A stretch of DNA of 64,000 bases from Linanthus parryae (GCA_023055425.1 JALGPY010000014.1:1242501-1306500), one strand, 5' to 3'; shown: positions 1 through 10,853, numbered from the stretch's first letter. Numbers and translations: made by a program. Notes: generated from the letters alone by a model not told the origin.

Positions 1-12
1 TCGGAGAAATAG

Positions 13-369
13 CTCGGTGATCTCTTTGACAGCGGTGGAGGCGATCCCGATCTGTATGAGATTTGGCAGATCTGGCGGTTGTATGGGAAGGCTAAAGAGC
101 ACGAGAAGCTTGTGGCTGAGTTTCTTGACGATGTGAGTTCGTCGGATGGCAGAGAGAGTAAAACGGTGGAGGAGTGGGAGAAAATCATCGCGGTGTGGGG
201 GGATCGGAGACTGGAGAAACTGAGGAAGATGAACGATTCGATCTCGGAGATGAAGTTCACCGCCGAAAGAATAGTTGGCTCTCAAGAAGAGAAGAAGGAA
301 AAGGATACCATCGGGTTTTGGACGCTCTTTTTTCTTGTTATTCTTCTTCCTGCAATGTTTCTAGATTGA
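13..369 (+). CDS. 3' part of an unrecognised gene ending in a membrane segment (partial)
   Basis: An open frame runs from just after an in-frame TAG at 10-12 to the stop at 367-369. It has no ATG before position 226, so its N-terminus must lie outside the window, or the AG at 11-12 is a splice acceptor, or the TAG breaks the gene. The 118 or so residues are charged and helix-prone (VEEWEKIIAVWGDRRLEKL, then MNDSISEMKFTAERIVG). They end in a hydrophobic stretch, FWTLFFLVILLPAMFLD, that looks like a C-terminal membrane anchor. I do not recognise the family. It lies 1.2 kb upstream of the mitochondrial-type gene on the same strand. Codon use looks like a real exon, but function and completeness are unknown. 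Confidence 0.45.
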   Translation, partial: LGDLFDSGGGDPDLYEIWQIWRLYGKAKEHEKLVAEFLDDVSSSDGRESKTVEEWEKIIAVWGDRRLEKLRKMNDSISEMKFTAERIVGSQEEKKEKDTIGFWTLFFLVILLPAMFLD

Positions 370-373
370 CTGG

Positions 374-1586
374 AACCTCACATGTCGTGAGTGGGTTTGT
401 GAGTGGAATGGAGCACCACGTAGATTTGTTCTATGAGCACGTAAGAATTGCTTGTTGATTTGGCTTCATCGACGGTTTGTTTGGGGGTTCAAGTTTGGTA
501 GTATTTGTTAGATTTGGGGGTTTTGATTAGTGATTCAATAGAATACTGTTTTAATTGTTTATATTTGCGCTTATTGACGCTAATAATCTCGTTGACGATT
601 CATCTAGGGGTTTCCTCGAGTCACAAACCCTAACCAGTAGTACTTCATCAATTTTGTAATTGAATTTAAGCTGGTGTGACGTGAAAGACGGATAAATGTT
701 TCATGGAGGTCAAGGCTGTGTGTCGTGGCCTTGCCTTGGGTAAATTTAGTAGAATTCGATCGAACGATTGTGTTTTGGTGCAGCGGTGCAAGTGACTTAA
801 TGGTGCAAGGCTTACCGTGGAAAGGCCAGGCCATGCAGTGAATCCTTCAACAGAAGGTGTACTGACTTGGTGTCGTGCACAACAACAGAATTAGGGTCGT
901 CCAACCGATTGACTGTGCGGCTTACTATGTGTCGTGTACACCAGTGGTGTCATTCAGCAGCAACAACAGAACGGTGGTCGTGGACCAGATAGCTGGTTAT
1001 TGTCGGTTAATAACAGCGGTGCGGGTATCTGCATTTTAGGATATTCTGATAGTAATTTATAGCAATGCAGTTGACGAAATTCTGATCGTAGTTTACGTTA
1101 TAAGTTGCAATAAAACGACATACATTTTAGTCCACTAGACGTTATCTCATCCCTTTCGTTCATCGCTTTTAAGGCTAACTAAATGAAGATGGACGGCTGA
1201 ACCAATTATATGTGTTTGCTATGGATGATTCTTTCACTAATTACGTTTGAATGAATCATGTTTCAAGTTTTTAACTTCATGTTTGATATTCTTTGATTAA
1301 AGTCTTTCATAGCAAAACTTATTGCAATACAATGTTGACACGGGCTAATTTTGTAGCCTCCTTGTTATGGCCACAACCAGAAGTTGCGATATTGACATTT
1401 GAAACCCGTTTGAGAAAATAAATTTGGTAAACCGATAAAAACTCTCTAAAACATATCTACCAAACAGACTCTTACACGTGTCATCTCCCCATTGAGTCAA
1501 GTCCCACCACTCTCCATTTAGCCCAAATTGGTATCGTCTTCTTCACTCCCTCTCCAACACACATTCCAAGCTCAAACACTGCAAAA
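374..1586. other. Intergenic stretch, no gene seen
   Basis: The frames here are short and broken. The stretch 640-1030 has several loose repeats of CAACAACAG and GTGTCGTG words but no coding character. The last 100 bases are the presumed promoter and leader of the gene starting at 1587, and I saw no convincing TATA box there. Confidence 0.5.
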
Positions 1587-2297
1587 ATGGCGAATCGTCT
1601 CATCAACCGCCTCATCCACCGTCGTCACGCACTCCCTTCTCTCCTCCGGCTACTTACTCCGGCAAACAACCTACCGGCGACTTCAATCACTCCTCTCAGG
1701 TACTTTTGCCCTAAAATAAAATCCTCTTTCCTTGTTTCGTTTTCGTTTTCTCTGTATACTTCTCTGATCATGAACTGTTTTGTTTGATTGATTTTATCTA
1801 TCAGCAGAAGCTTCTCGTCGTCGACAGTTCGTCGGAGCAAGGTCGAGAGTAGCTCCGGCGACAGAACCACCGCATCGTTACTTACTCGCATGGTAGATGA
1901 CTGGAAGTTCAATCGAGTCAAGAAGGAAGTGATTGAGGTGCTTGAGGAGATAGAAGACGAGTTGGTGGAGTACAGGCGGCTTCTTAGCCTGAGGAGAAGC
2001 CTGATTGAAGATCTCGACGCCAGGACAAGTTTTCCGGTGCCGGAGTTTCTGGATCTAGAGGCCGAGATGCGGCTGACGACGGAGTTGCGGCTGACGATGG
2101 AGAAAATTGACCAGATCGAGGCGGAGATGTACTCCATTGGCAAGTCTGATGAGCTCGCAGAGAAGGTCAGGGGCGTGAAAACGACGGCTGATTTGGAGGA
2201 GATTCGTGTGTTGCTGGTGAAAGATCTGGAACGATTTGTGGAGGTGAATGAGTTGACTCAGTCGTTCATCATCTCTGCAAACTCAAGGATGATATAG
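1587..2297 (+). CDS. Two-exon gene, small coiled protein with mitochondrial-type leader
   Basis: Exon 1 is 1587-1699 and exon 2 is 1805 (or 1808)-2297. The GT-AG intron has two acceptor AGs three bases apart, both in frame, giving a protein of 200 or 201 residues. The N-terminus, MANRLINRLIHRRHALPSLL, is rich in Arg and Leu and lacks acidic residues, which is typical of mitochondrial presequences. A Ser-rich stretch (SFSSSTVRRSKVESSSGDR) follows. The rest is acidic and heptad-like (KKEVIEVLEEIEDELVEYRR) and probably forms a coiled coil. I do not recognise the family, and no catalytic motif is visible. The ATG at 1587 is chosen because it supplies the targeting leader and splices in frame. The open antisense frame at 1625-2143 is a shadow. 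Confidence 0.7.
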
Positions 2298-3345
2298 ATT
2301 GGCCCCATTACTTCTGAAATGATATTGCCGGAGAAGTTGCCGGTGAGTTGACTCAGTCGTCTACTCCTGTTTTGGACTTTTTGGGGTTAAGTTTTTTATC
2401 AGAACACAGAAAAGGGCTGGAAATTCCTATGTTGATATCTTGTGGTGGTGTTTATTTAGCTATTAAGTTTTCATTAGTTAAGTTGCGAATTATAGTAATG
2501 AATTGCGAATTAGCTATGAAGTTTTTATTATGTTGGAAACTATTGTAATGAATTTTACATTAGTTTATCTCTATGCAGTTTTTTTAGATCACAAGCTCCT
2601 CCCCGTAGTAAAAATTCTAAGATCAGAGGTCTTTCTGGTGTACGATCCACATGAATTTTATTTGTATTGTTCATCACTTGTATCATTTCACATGAGTCTA
2701 GACCACGAATGATCGTAAATTAAACACATTACTTTTTCTTAGATTAGAGGGGGCTCGTTTGAATGTGATGGGTTTGGTGTAGCAAATTCATAATAGATAT
2801 ACCTTTTTATATCTAATACATATACATTGACTACATATCAAATGAGGGGGCCTTCCCAACCTCGGGGCTATTAGGTGACCACATAAATCGGCTACTGGAA
2901 GAGCCGGCCATGTAAAACAACTTCCACTGTCCCCGTACTATCACTTCTCATATGTACAAATTCTGAGAAGGGAGGGCATTTTTGGTGTAACGATATCCAT
3001 AAATTTCATTCGTATTGCTAGTCACTTCTATTATATCACACGAGGCTGGGACTCAATGATGGTACATTAAACACATAAATTTTCTTCGATTACAGTGGCC
3101 TCGTTCGAATATGATGGTTTTGATAAACTGTAATTTTAAAAGACTTATGTTGCACCGTACCATCACTTCTCATATGTAGAAATTATGAGATGAGAGATAT
3201 TTCTGGTGTAGCAATATTCATAAATTTCCTTTGTATTGTTCATCACTTGTATCCTCGAATTATGGTACGTTAAACATATAAGGTTTCTCCCCTTTTCGTT
3301 TGAATATGATGGGTTTGGTAAACTCTAATTCGGTTTTTGATATTT
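2298..3345 (+). repeat. Decayed direct repeats downstream of the mitochondrial-type gene
   Basis: Three diverged direct copies can be followed. One begins near 2588 (CTTTCTGGTGTACGATCCA, then TTGTTCATCACTTGTATC, then CTCGTTTGAATGTGATGG). The second begins near 2935 (ATCACTTCTCATATGTACA, then the same order of words). The third begins near 3160 (ATCACTTCTCATATGTAGA, then TTGTTCATCACTTGTATCC, then CGTTTGAATATGATGGG). Each core is about 190 bases. They carry no coding capacity. A small separate duplication, GAGTTGACTCAGTCGT, occurs at the end of the upstream coding exon (2250) and again at 2345. Confidence 0.6.
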
Positions 3346-3855
3346 CAGTGTTTCGCGGGAGTAGTGTTATTAACTTAAATCCGGTGACTAGTTCCGTTTC
3401 CAACCAGCATTACTTGTGTTAAATTTGATGTCGTGAAAAGATAATCGGTGTGGGGGTGGAAGTGATCCGATGACCATATCTTATCAAACCCCAAAAAAAA
3501 AACATTAATTGGCTAAATTGTTCAATTCTCTATAAACCAAAACTCTAAACGGACGTATCCAAAGGGCAATATCTGAATTTCTGAACTATTCAGTGGGACT
3601 TTGTTAATCGTATGCTAAACATGATCATTCTTTAACAATCAATCCGTCTATACAACACAACACAATCACAAGAAACACACCACTCTAAAAAAACATTGAC
3701 CAATCACCCAAACAGACCCTTACATAATCACCTAATGTGGTCCAAATGTAATTTTCCCATAAAAGTAGGGCATTTACATTACAGCTGGAAGCACGCTTTA
3801 TTTGCGCAGAATCTGTAAGTTTTACCCGCCACATCACTCCATCCTCTCTCCTCCT

Positions 3856-3865
3856 GACACGTGTC
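3856..3865. promoter_or_regulatory. Palindromic G-box / ABRE-like element
   Basis: GACACGTGTC, with a CACGTG core at 3858-3863, lies 56 bases upstream of a TATA box. G-boxes of this form bind bZIP or bHLH factors (established knowledge). Abscisic acid or light control is inference only. Confidence 0.6.
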
Positions 3866-3920
3866 ATATTCCACGCTGCCACCCTTTCCCGCGGCAAGTC
3901 CATACTCCTGTCTCTCTACC

Positions 3921-3928
3921 TATAAATA
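3921..3928 (+). promoter_or_regulatory. TATA box of the 30-residue-repeat gene
   Basis: TATAAATA follows the G-box and precedes a CT-rich leader (CTCTCT tracts at 4005-4025 and 4060-4095). This is a typical plant core promoter layout. Transcription would start near 3950. Confidence 0.65.
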
Positions 3929-4065
3929 GCCCGACCCTGTCACGTTACGCAGCGACTTGTGCTCTCTCACAAACAGTACTAACAGCTTTCTCTCTCTAAA
4001 ACCACCTCTCTCTCTCTCTCTCTCTTCTTCTTCAGTCACTTTGCTCAGCTTTATTTCAAATCCTC

Positions 4066-4260
4066 TCTCTCTCTACTGTGCATTCTCTCTCTACTGTGCA
4101 TGATGAAGACGAATATGGCGTGAATAGTACACACCAGAGCTCGTTTTAGTATTACTTGTCCTCAGATCTGATCATGCTCGTTATAGTGAATAGTACATAT
4201 CACTATATTTATCAGAGCTCGTTTTAGTGCTACTTATGCTTAGATAGATCTGATCGTGCT
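4066..4260 (+). repeat. Duplicated 5' leader with short upstream ORFs
   Basis: A block reading GTGAATAGTAC, CAGAGCTCGTTTTAGT, then AGATCTGATC.TGCT occurs twice, near 4122-4180 and 4186-4260. A smaller tandem repeat, CTCTCTCTACTGTGCAT, is just before it. The duplicated leader carries at least two short upstream ORFs: 4100-4123 (7 codons, starting ATGATGAAG) and 4174-4227 (17 codons, starting ATGCTCGTT). Both end before the main ATG at 4285, so they could lower translation of the main frame (inference). Confidence 0.6.
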
Positions 4261-4284
4261 TTTTTGTGTTTCTGATTCACGAGA

Positions 4285-5070
4285 ATGGACGAAAACAGGA
4301 AGAGATCGTCAATCGGAGACTACTACGACGGAAACGACGCCGTAGTGAAGCGATCTCGGACTCCCGCGACGTCGTTCGGCGAAAGGAACGGCGAATTCGA
4401 AGCTCTGACGGCGTGGTTGAGCAACGACGCTCTAGTGAAGCGATCTCCGACTCCGGCGACGTCGTTCGGAGGAGAGATCGGCGAATTCGAAGCTCTGACG
4501 GCGTGGATGAACAACGACGCTCCGGTGAAGCGATCTCGGACTCCGGCGACGTCGTTCGGAGGAGAGATCGGCGAATTCGAAGCTCTGACGGCGTGGATGA
4601 GCACCGACGCGGCGGCGACGGCGGCGGCGAGCGAGCTATCGGAGCTTCTCGCGACGGAGTTCGTTTCGCCGGTGAAGGTTAAGTTCGTGACCTATCCGTA
4701 CACGACGACGGCGTTTCAGCCGTCGGCGTCGTACGTCACGATCAACTGCAACGACGAGACATGCGGCTCGTCGTTCTCCGACTCCGATTCCTCCGTGATG
4801 GCGAGCGTCGACACCGGCGGCGTCCACATTTCGAGCTATTACGACGACGTTCGGTATTTCAGATCGTTCTCGAGTCATGATTTTCAGGTGGCGAGCGGCG
4901 CGTGCGGTTTAGACGGCGTGACGGCGCGTGGATTCGACGACGGGAAGATGATGATGATCTGTGGTGGTGGTGATGATTCTGAGGCGAGGAAGATCAGCGG
5001 CTCGGATTGCTCCGAGTTCTGTGACGAAATGCTGGCGAGGTTTCTCGGAGAGGACCTCCCCGAGGAGTGA
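4285..5070 (+). CDS. Single-exon gene, 261-residue protein with three 30-residue tandem repeats
   Basis: The ATG at 4285 opens MDENRKRSSIGDYYDGNDAV. Codons 17-106 are three tandem 90-base units (4333-4422, 4423-4512, 4513-4602), each coding about 30 residues of the form VKRS.TPATSFGGEIGEF then EALTAW. A fourth copy begins (T-D-A) and breaks off into an alanine run. The rest is Ser/Asp-rich (SSFSDSDSSVMASVD), with a Gly/Asp stretch, and ends in an acidic tail, SGSDCSEFCDEMLARFLGED. There is no signal peptide, membrane segment or known catalytic motif. I do not recognise the family. The exon is clearly more GC-rich than its surroundings, with C/G in third positions. TATA, G-box and leader upstream support it as a real, regulated gene. 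The KR-SR-TP words could be phosphorylation or nuclear-localisation sites (inference). Confidence 0.8.
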   Translation: MDENRKRSSIGDYYDGNDAVVKRSRTPATSFGERNGEFEALTAWLSNDALVKRSPTPATSFGGEIGEFEALTAWMNNDAPVKRSRTPATSFGGEIGEFEALTAWMSTDAAATAAASELSELLATEFVSPVKVKFVTYPYTTTAFQPSASYVTINCNDETCGSSFSDSDSSVMASVDTGGVHISSYYDDVRYFRSFSSHDFQVASGACGLDGVTARGFDDGKMMMICGGGDDSEARKISGSDCSEFCDEMLARFLGEDLPEE

Positions 5071-5462
5071 AATGAAAGTTGGACAAAACTGTAGTGGTGG
5101 ATTTGTAATTAGAGGTAAGTTAGTGATCTTTGGGGTTTGGTGATTTTGTTTTCTAGTACAGAGAAGAAAATGAGTACAGAGAGTACCAGAATGTGGAAAG
5201 AAAAGAGAGTAAAAGCTAGAAGTAGAAGCTGCATGAGCTTTTTGGAACTTTGTGGTGGTCTATGCTTTGTCTATGAAAAAGCCGAACCAGACTTATATAT
5301 TCACAGCTTTTTTCGTTTTTATAGCTGTTCTGGTGTTTTAACAAGTTGACTAAGAAGTACTCATTTGATGCATTTGGTAATCTGCAAGTCTTTGTTTTCT
5401 TTCTATAGCTGCAGTGCAGAGTTTCATTTTTAGGTGTTAAGAACGTGATTCTGTTTTCTGTG

Positions 5463-5468
5463 AATAAA
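5463..5468 (+). terminator. Candidate poly(A) signal
   Basis: AATAAA lies about 390 bases downstream of the stop of the 30-residue-repeat gene in a T-rich stretch. It is a plausible near-upstream element, not proven. Confidence 0.4.
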
Positions 5469-5792
5469 ACATGTTATTGGTGGTTGTGATTAGATGTAAA
5501 ATAATTTGAGCTATTGAAAGAGATTAGTGGTCAAATTGTTATCTGATACTATAAGGAGTCCTCTAAATGTTTTATACGTGTCGTTTACGTAAGGCACAAG
5601 GAAAATGTTGAATATGACATAGTACGGTGTTATACGAATTGAGATGTGATGCAGCGTCGTGAGACATGACACGCTCGTCTTATATGACTTATACCACCTT
5701 ACATGATATATTATGTACAAAATCTAAGGAGATACGTAGTGTAAGGAGCGTTATAGTGGTCAGGCATGCAAGCGTTATGACATTCAGTTCAT

Positions 5793-6058
5793 GGTGTCAA
5801 GAGGGCCAGCCTGCAAGCAAAATTGGCCCAGCCCGTACTTCCTAGCCCCACATAAAGCAGCTCAGCCCCGAAATCGGTATGGGTCGCATTCATCGCCCAA
5901 AACCGCGGGCCCCTCCCGGGCCAAAACCCAAGGACTTTTAACCTCTAAATGGTCCGGATCAATTTCCTCTCACAAAAACCCGCCCGGCCCCCTCCTCTCC
6001 CAGCCCTCCTGCTAGCCTGGCCCCATGCGAGCCTAGACCGGCCCGGCCCTTTGACACA
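5793..6058. mobile_element. GC-rich terminal-inverted-repeat element, copy 1
   Basis: The left end reads GGTGTCAAGAGGGCCAG. The right end, GGCCCGGCCCTTTGACAC, is its inverted partner. The inside is rich in GCCCGGCCC words and very unlike the AT-rich flanks. No coding is visible. A second copy with the same ends lies at 32931-33314. This looks like a nonautonomous DNA transposon, and I cannot assign the superfamily from the ends alone. Confidence 0.65.
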
Positions 6059-6887
6059 ATTAATCCATCAAATAATAATTACTCATTGATTTGACTTGCA
6101 AAACGATATAAGAGCTTGGTAATAACAAATTTCGGAATCAAACTCAAGAGATGGCATTTGGATAAAGCCTAAGCAATCAGACGGAGTACTTTGTTTTAGT
6201 CCTATCTGAATTTGGAGAGTTCATCAAAATGCTATCCATTCCCAGGCTGGCAAAATTGGACAATAGTTGCTAACTATATGTAATGGGCCACCACTTTACA
6301 CTATTGGGCTCCAAGATCGAATGGGCCTAAGACCACTTTTAGCTCCACTTACACTACACTATTGAGTATTGATCCGAATGTCTGACAGTCATGGAAAAAT
6401 TCCATTACCAAGCATATATGGTGAGAAATGGAGATAGTGTGAGATAGATATATTCACAACATAGTTCGATCAACAGAACGCTATAAACCAAATTTAGTGT
6501 CTGAAAATCCAGATAGTAGATTATTAGTTTAATTTCTAATGTAATATTTGAAATTGGCGGTTGCGAAGAAGAGAGCGTGCACTCTCTCTCTTCTTCACAC
6601 ACCATTTCTTCACGGTCATCAGATAATAAATAAATATATCATCTACTATCCCACCCAACGTGGTCAGCGGTATTGGCCTTTCTATAATCCTCTTTTCTTT
6701 GGGCCTTAAAACAAGGCTCTTCTCATTGCATATCAGTCACCACAGTACGGGAAATAGTAGGGATGACCGTACGTAAAGCCTAATGGGCCTGGTCATGATA
6801 TTGATTCTTGAGGCCACAAATTTTAATGGGCCTTTCAAGCCACAAATTCTGATGGACCTTTGAAAATATACTTTTAGGTCACGTTTG

Positions 6888-7243
6888 GTTTTCCGGACTA
6901 GCCGGACTGAACTGTACTGGAATGGACTAAGTCGGATAGTATTGGACTGGATTACCTGTTTTATATTTAATACTGTGTTTGGTTATGTATTGTCAAAGTA
7001 TTATGAATAGTTGTTGGTGTAATTAATTTTCAATACCAATTAGTATGAATAGTTCAATACTGTTAATACTCTCCTTAGAGAGGGGATTAAATTAATGTAT
7101 TAAACCAATGTCTTTTACTATTTAATACCGGTATTAAATTTAATCCAGAACAAACTAAACAAAGTATTAATAATCACAGTACTATAATTAGTCAAATACT
7201 AGTTAATACCACTAATACTAGAAAACCAAACATATCATTAGGG
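6888..7243. mobile_element. Tourist-like MITE
   Basis: The left end GGTCACGTTTGGTTTTC mirrors the right end GAAAACCAAACATATCA, and TTA flanks both sides. This fits the 3-base TTA target duplication of PIF/Harbinger elements. The inside is AT-rich with many TTAATACTA words. Confidence 0.55.
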
Positions 7244-7839
7244 TATATTTAGTTGGTATAGACTATAGAACAGTCTTTTAAACCCCAAAACTCAGTATAC
7301 GTGGTGCTCTAAACTCCATCTGGTATGCGACATGTTAGAAATTTGTTATTGTAGTATCTTTTGTCTACGTTGTCATTCTTCTATGGATTAAAGGAAGCTA
7401 CACCATTTGCATTTAGAGTAAGCAAACATATCTTGCAGCGATTTGGATGGGCGGGCAGATCCTCTATGTCAGAGACGGTGGAACACGTATATTTTGAAAA
7501 ATACCATTTATAGTTTTTTACCCTAATTTAAATCATCAAAATTCAATAAAGCTAGTAGAAATCACATAAATCGCCACATTTATTTGAAAACAGGATATTA
7601 CTCAGTTGTTTGTAATTCCTGACTCTGCTTCTGATCACGATATGACATGCATGCTACTGGAACGACAACGGTCACCCTTAATAATAGTGGTACAAGTAGC
7701 GAGAGTCGGACATGAAACAATTATTAAGAGGAAAATGGTCCCGTTTTTCACAAAATAAACCCTTGGCTTGCTGCCATACAACATGTTACCCCTTCACATT
7801 CAACCTCCTGCCCATGAAACTGGAGGTGCCGCCATGAAC

Positions 7840-7843
7840 CACA

Positions 7844-7924
<81 letters not shown>
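7840..7924. repeat. Compound (CA)n(GA)n microsatellite
   Basis: A run of CA repeats passes directly into a long run of GA repeats. It produces false open frames on both strands, which I do not treat as genes. Confidence 0.95.
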
Positions 7925-7929
<5 letters not shown>

Positions 7930-8539
7930 GGAGGCAGAGAGGCTAAGGCAGGCCTTGAGGGCCTATTTGACATTGAGGTAAAAAGTGTCATGTAGCAAGA
8001 TAGGCTATGGCCCTTGAGATTTTGAAGCAGCAAACTGATAACAACCTCTTCTTGGACATATTTGATATTATTGACAAAAATTTAAAACATTATTATTATC
8101 ATTAAATAAAACATTTGACAGTTTATGTGTCTACGGAGAAAATGTTCGCTCCCGCAATGGTACAATGACGTTGTATCACGAGTGATTTATTTTAAGTATA
8201 TTTCTAAATAATGATCGAAAAACACAGTATGATCAATCAACAAAATGCAACTAGAATACCACTTCACTTTACCACGGTGGTACTGAATACAAACTCATGT
8301 TTACATCAATGTTTCTGCTATGACCTAATATTTCCAGCCCCCCTCCATAACATGTACCTGCGAGGAAGTGATTGTTGATCAACATACGTAGACCACTTCT
8401 TCATCTCAAAAAATATTTGTTCTTTATTACTTTATTATTTATATTAATTAAGATAATTTCAGAAAAAGAAAAAGATATTCATGTCCAACTAGAGCTAGAT
8501 ACTACTATCTATTTGATGTATACATACATGTAGATATGC

Positions 8540-8760
8540 CCCGATCAAAGCTTAGTTGGAAAAGAGCCCAAGTGATATGATATGTGCCTCGTTGGTGACA
8601 TGAACTGTGGAGTTCGAATAAGAAAAAAAAAATGCAAGTTTTTTTCAGGCTGATCATATATTGCAATCTTAGGATTAGGAGGTTCAGAATTCAGATATAT
8701 GAAACTTCTTGCAGTTAGTTTACTCCTTCATTGGTGACATGAACTGTGGAGTTCGAATAA
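8540..8760 (+). mobile_element. SINE-like tRNA-derived fragments with a 30-base direct repeat
   Basis: At 8546-8632 there is a word like a pol III A box (TTAGTTGGAAAAGAG) and one like a B box (GGAGTTCGAATAA), then an A-rich tail. The block from TTGGTGACATGAACTG through the B box is repeated exactly at about 8731-8760, 138 bases on. This looks like a decayed tRNA-derived SINE with a partial duplicate. It does not fold as an intact tRNA by eye. Confidence 0.4.
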
Positions 8761-8811
8761 TTTTTATTGAAGATAGAGGTATTTTGATCATTGATCATGG
8801 ATGCAAGTGTA

Positions 8812-9843
8812 AAAAGACACTTTCACCACAGGTAGTTTGACTGAATTACATTTTCACCCTTTCTTATTTGAAAATGAAACTTTCACCCCTTTGGTGTGCC
8901 AAATTTGAAGTAACCTACATGCTACAGCTCCTGGTTGTGATGCCATTAGTCTAGGGCCGTCACTGAACATACTTTTAAAGAAAAAATTGTCCCCTCCTTA
9001 GTCATGCTTAAAGTCTATTAGAGCATCTCCAACAGCAAAGTTGTCTTTGGACTAAATTTGTACCTGTCTTAAATTTTACACCAGCACTTTTTGAGTTTTT
9101 GCTTCAGCAGATGGCCTAAATATAGGCCACCAGCATTATTTAATTATTTTATAGTTTTCATTATTAAACAATCATGCTACTACATATGTTTAATAACTAA
9201 TTAAATTTTGAAAAAAATAATAACGAATTGATTAATTTGTTGAAGTGAGAGAATTTGTAATTATTTATTTGTTTTATTTATTTATTTATTATTATAAATA
9301 ATGAATTAGTAATAAATAACGAATCATTATTTTTTTAAATAACAAATTAATTAATTTGTTAAAGTGAGTGAATTAATTAATCCAAACGTTGAATTTGCAG
9401 GAGAAGTGAAGAGGCGGAGAGCATTAAAACTGACTTTTTTAATTTTTACACCAGGTCCAATTGTCTTTGGTTTAGGCCAGATGTGGTCCAAAAATAGGCC
9501 AGGTGCAAATATAGGCCAGATTTTGCACCAGCTGTTGGAACTGGTTTTTGGACCAATCTGGCCTATATTTGTGCCAAAGACAGTTTTTACACCATCTCTT
9601 GGAGATGCTCTTAAACCCTTGGGTGACTCAATTATGCACCATATTTTGCATAATATTGTGATAAAATTGGCCAAAAAAAAGTTATTTTAGTGGCAAACAA
9701 CATCATACTAGCGGCGTCACAATAGAGGTAAAAGTTTCCTGGATTTCGGCCCACTGAGTTAGTGAAAGTCTCATCTTTTTAACTGAAAGGGGTGGAAGTG
9801 TCCTTGAGTGAAACTAGAGGGGGGTGAAAGTGTCTTTTACCCT
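8812..9843. mobile_element. Mutator-like MITE, interrupted by a Tourist MITE
   Basis: The left end TAAAAAGACACTTTCACC is inverted at the right end, GGTGAAAGTGTCTTTTAC. The body is split by the element at 9021-9610. The same ends recur at about 17331-17625, 37636-37896, 34939-35105 and 52905-52975, so this is a family in the window. The flanking 9-mers ATGCAAGTG and GTGTAACTG agree only partly, so the target duplication is decayed or my ends are slightly off. Confidence 0.55.
9021..9610. mobile_element. Tourist/PIF-like MITE nested in a Mutator-like MITE
   Basis: The ends GAGCATCTCCAAC and TTGGAGATGCTC are inverted and flanked on both sides by TTA (9018-9020 and 9611-9613), the PIF/Harbinger target duplication. 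The inverted similarity runs inward for tens of bases (TTTGTCTTTGG-like and GGCCAGATT words on both sides). Confidence 0.75.
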
Positions 9844-10548
9844 GGGTGTAACTGTAGCATTCTGGCATTTTTTCACTGCTAGCTGTAGATAGATGATCAG
9901 TACAGAACAGTAGTGGTCCTAGGCTTTAACAGACTGGAGGAGTTTGTTTCTTTCAGTGACAAATGAAAAGACAAACTCTTCAAGAATGACTAAGCTGGCC
10001 CCATTTTTCTACATTATTATCATTTTGTCAACCTATCATACATTTCTCTTCTACAATGCCACACATCTTTCTATATTTCTTCCAAATCTAAAGATCGAAC
10101 CCACAACCCTAAGAGCCCCCACTTTCTTTTTTGTGGAGATAGTGGAGGAGGTATAGCGTGTGAGGTGACTCGGCCGAGTAGGGTGTATAAACTGCTAGTT
10201 GATCAGCCAGAAAAAGCTACCGCCTAAATTTTCTATTTTTACTGATAACCAATCGAAGCCATCAGTTCAACCGCCACCACAAACACTTATGTTCTTTGCT
10301 AGCTGAGCTATGGTTCATGAGTTATTTCTTCCTATTCTAGTCATAAAACTCTTGGTAAGTGCGAACAACAATCCCTATTGGACAACTAGTCGTGAGAGGT
10401 AGAGAGTGTTTGAACAACAAACGCTTTGGTAACTGTGAACGATGGACACTATTGGACTACTATATTTGTGGTGCATTGCTCACTAGGTAAAAGCTTGAGT
10501 GATGTACTGTCTGTCGTGCTTCGATTGAAAGTTTGAGTTATGGAGGTG

Positions 10549-10853
10549 TTTGGTATGACTTATCAGCAGCTTATAAGTCAATTCTGAATTATAAATTGAA
10601 GACAACTTAAAAACAGTGTTTGGTGTGCGACTTATAAGCTAAACTTTTGGATTTGGACTTATAAGTTAATAGTGTAAAAATGAACTTAAGAAAAAGTTGG
10701 GGTTTTGAATTTTTTTTTTAAACTTTTGGACTTAACAATTTTTACACCAAACACACATATCTTTTTTCTTCTTTTTTTTTTGTCATAGACTTTTTTGGCA
10801 TAAACTTATAAGACAACTTAAGTTGCAAATAAGTTATATCAAACTCACCCTAT
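10549..10853. mobile_element. TTATAAG-rich MITE, family member 1
   Basis: It begins GGTGTTTGGTATGACTTAT and ends with the inverse of AGGGTGAGTTTGATATAAC. The inside has repeated GACTTATAAG words and a central TTTTTTTT tract. The same family makes the giant hairpin at 38642-39178 and the copy at 54468-54716. No coding seen. Confidence 0.6.

Noticed and set aside
1625..2143. Open frame of 172 codons on the minus strand
   Set aside because: It lies exactly antisense to exon 2 of the plus-strand gene and is Ser/Arg-rich, as expected from reading the complement of a Glu/Leu-rich coiled coil.
4266..4878. Alternative frames (plus 4266-4682, minus 4323-4604 and 4636-4878) over the 30-residue-repeat gene
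   Set aside because: They are shadows kept open by the high GC content and the 90-base repeat. The 4285 frame has the ATG, the longest length and the better composition.
5791..6015. Proline-rich 74-codon frame
   Set aside because: It lies inside the GC-rich TIR element and has no coding features.
7768..8033. Frames of repeated Arg/Glu or Ser/Leu
   Set aside because: They are translations of the CA/GA microsatellite.
8546..8625. Possible tRNA gene
   Set aside because: A and B box-like words are present, but I could not form the acceptor and anticodon stems. It is better read as a SINE head.
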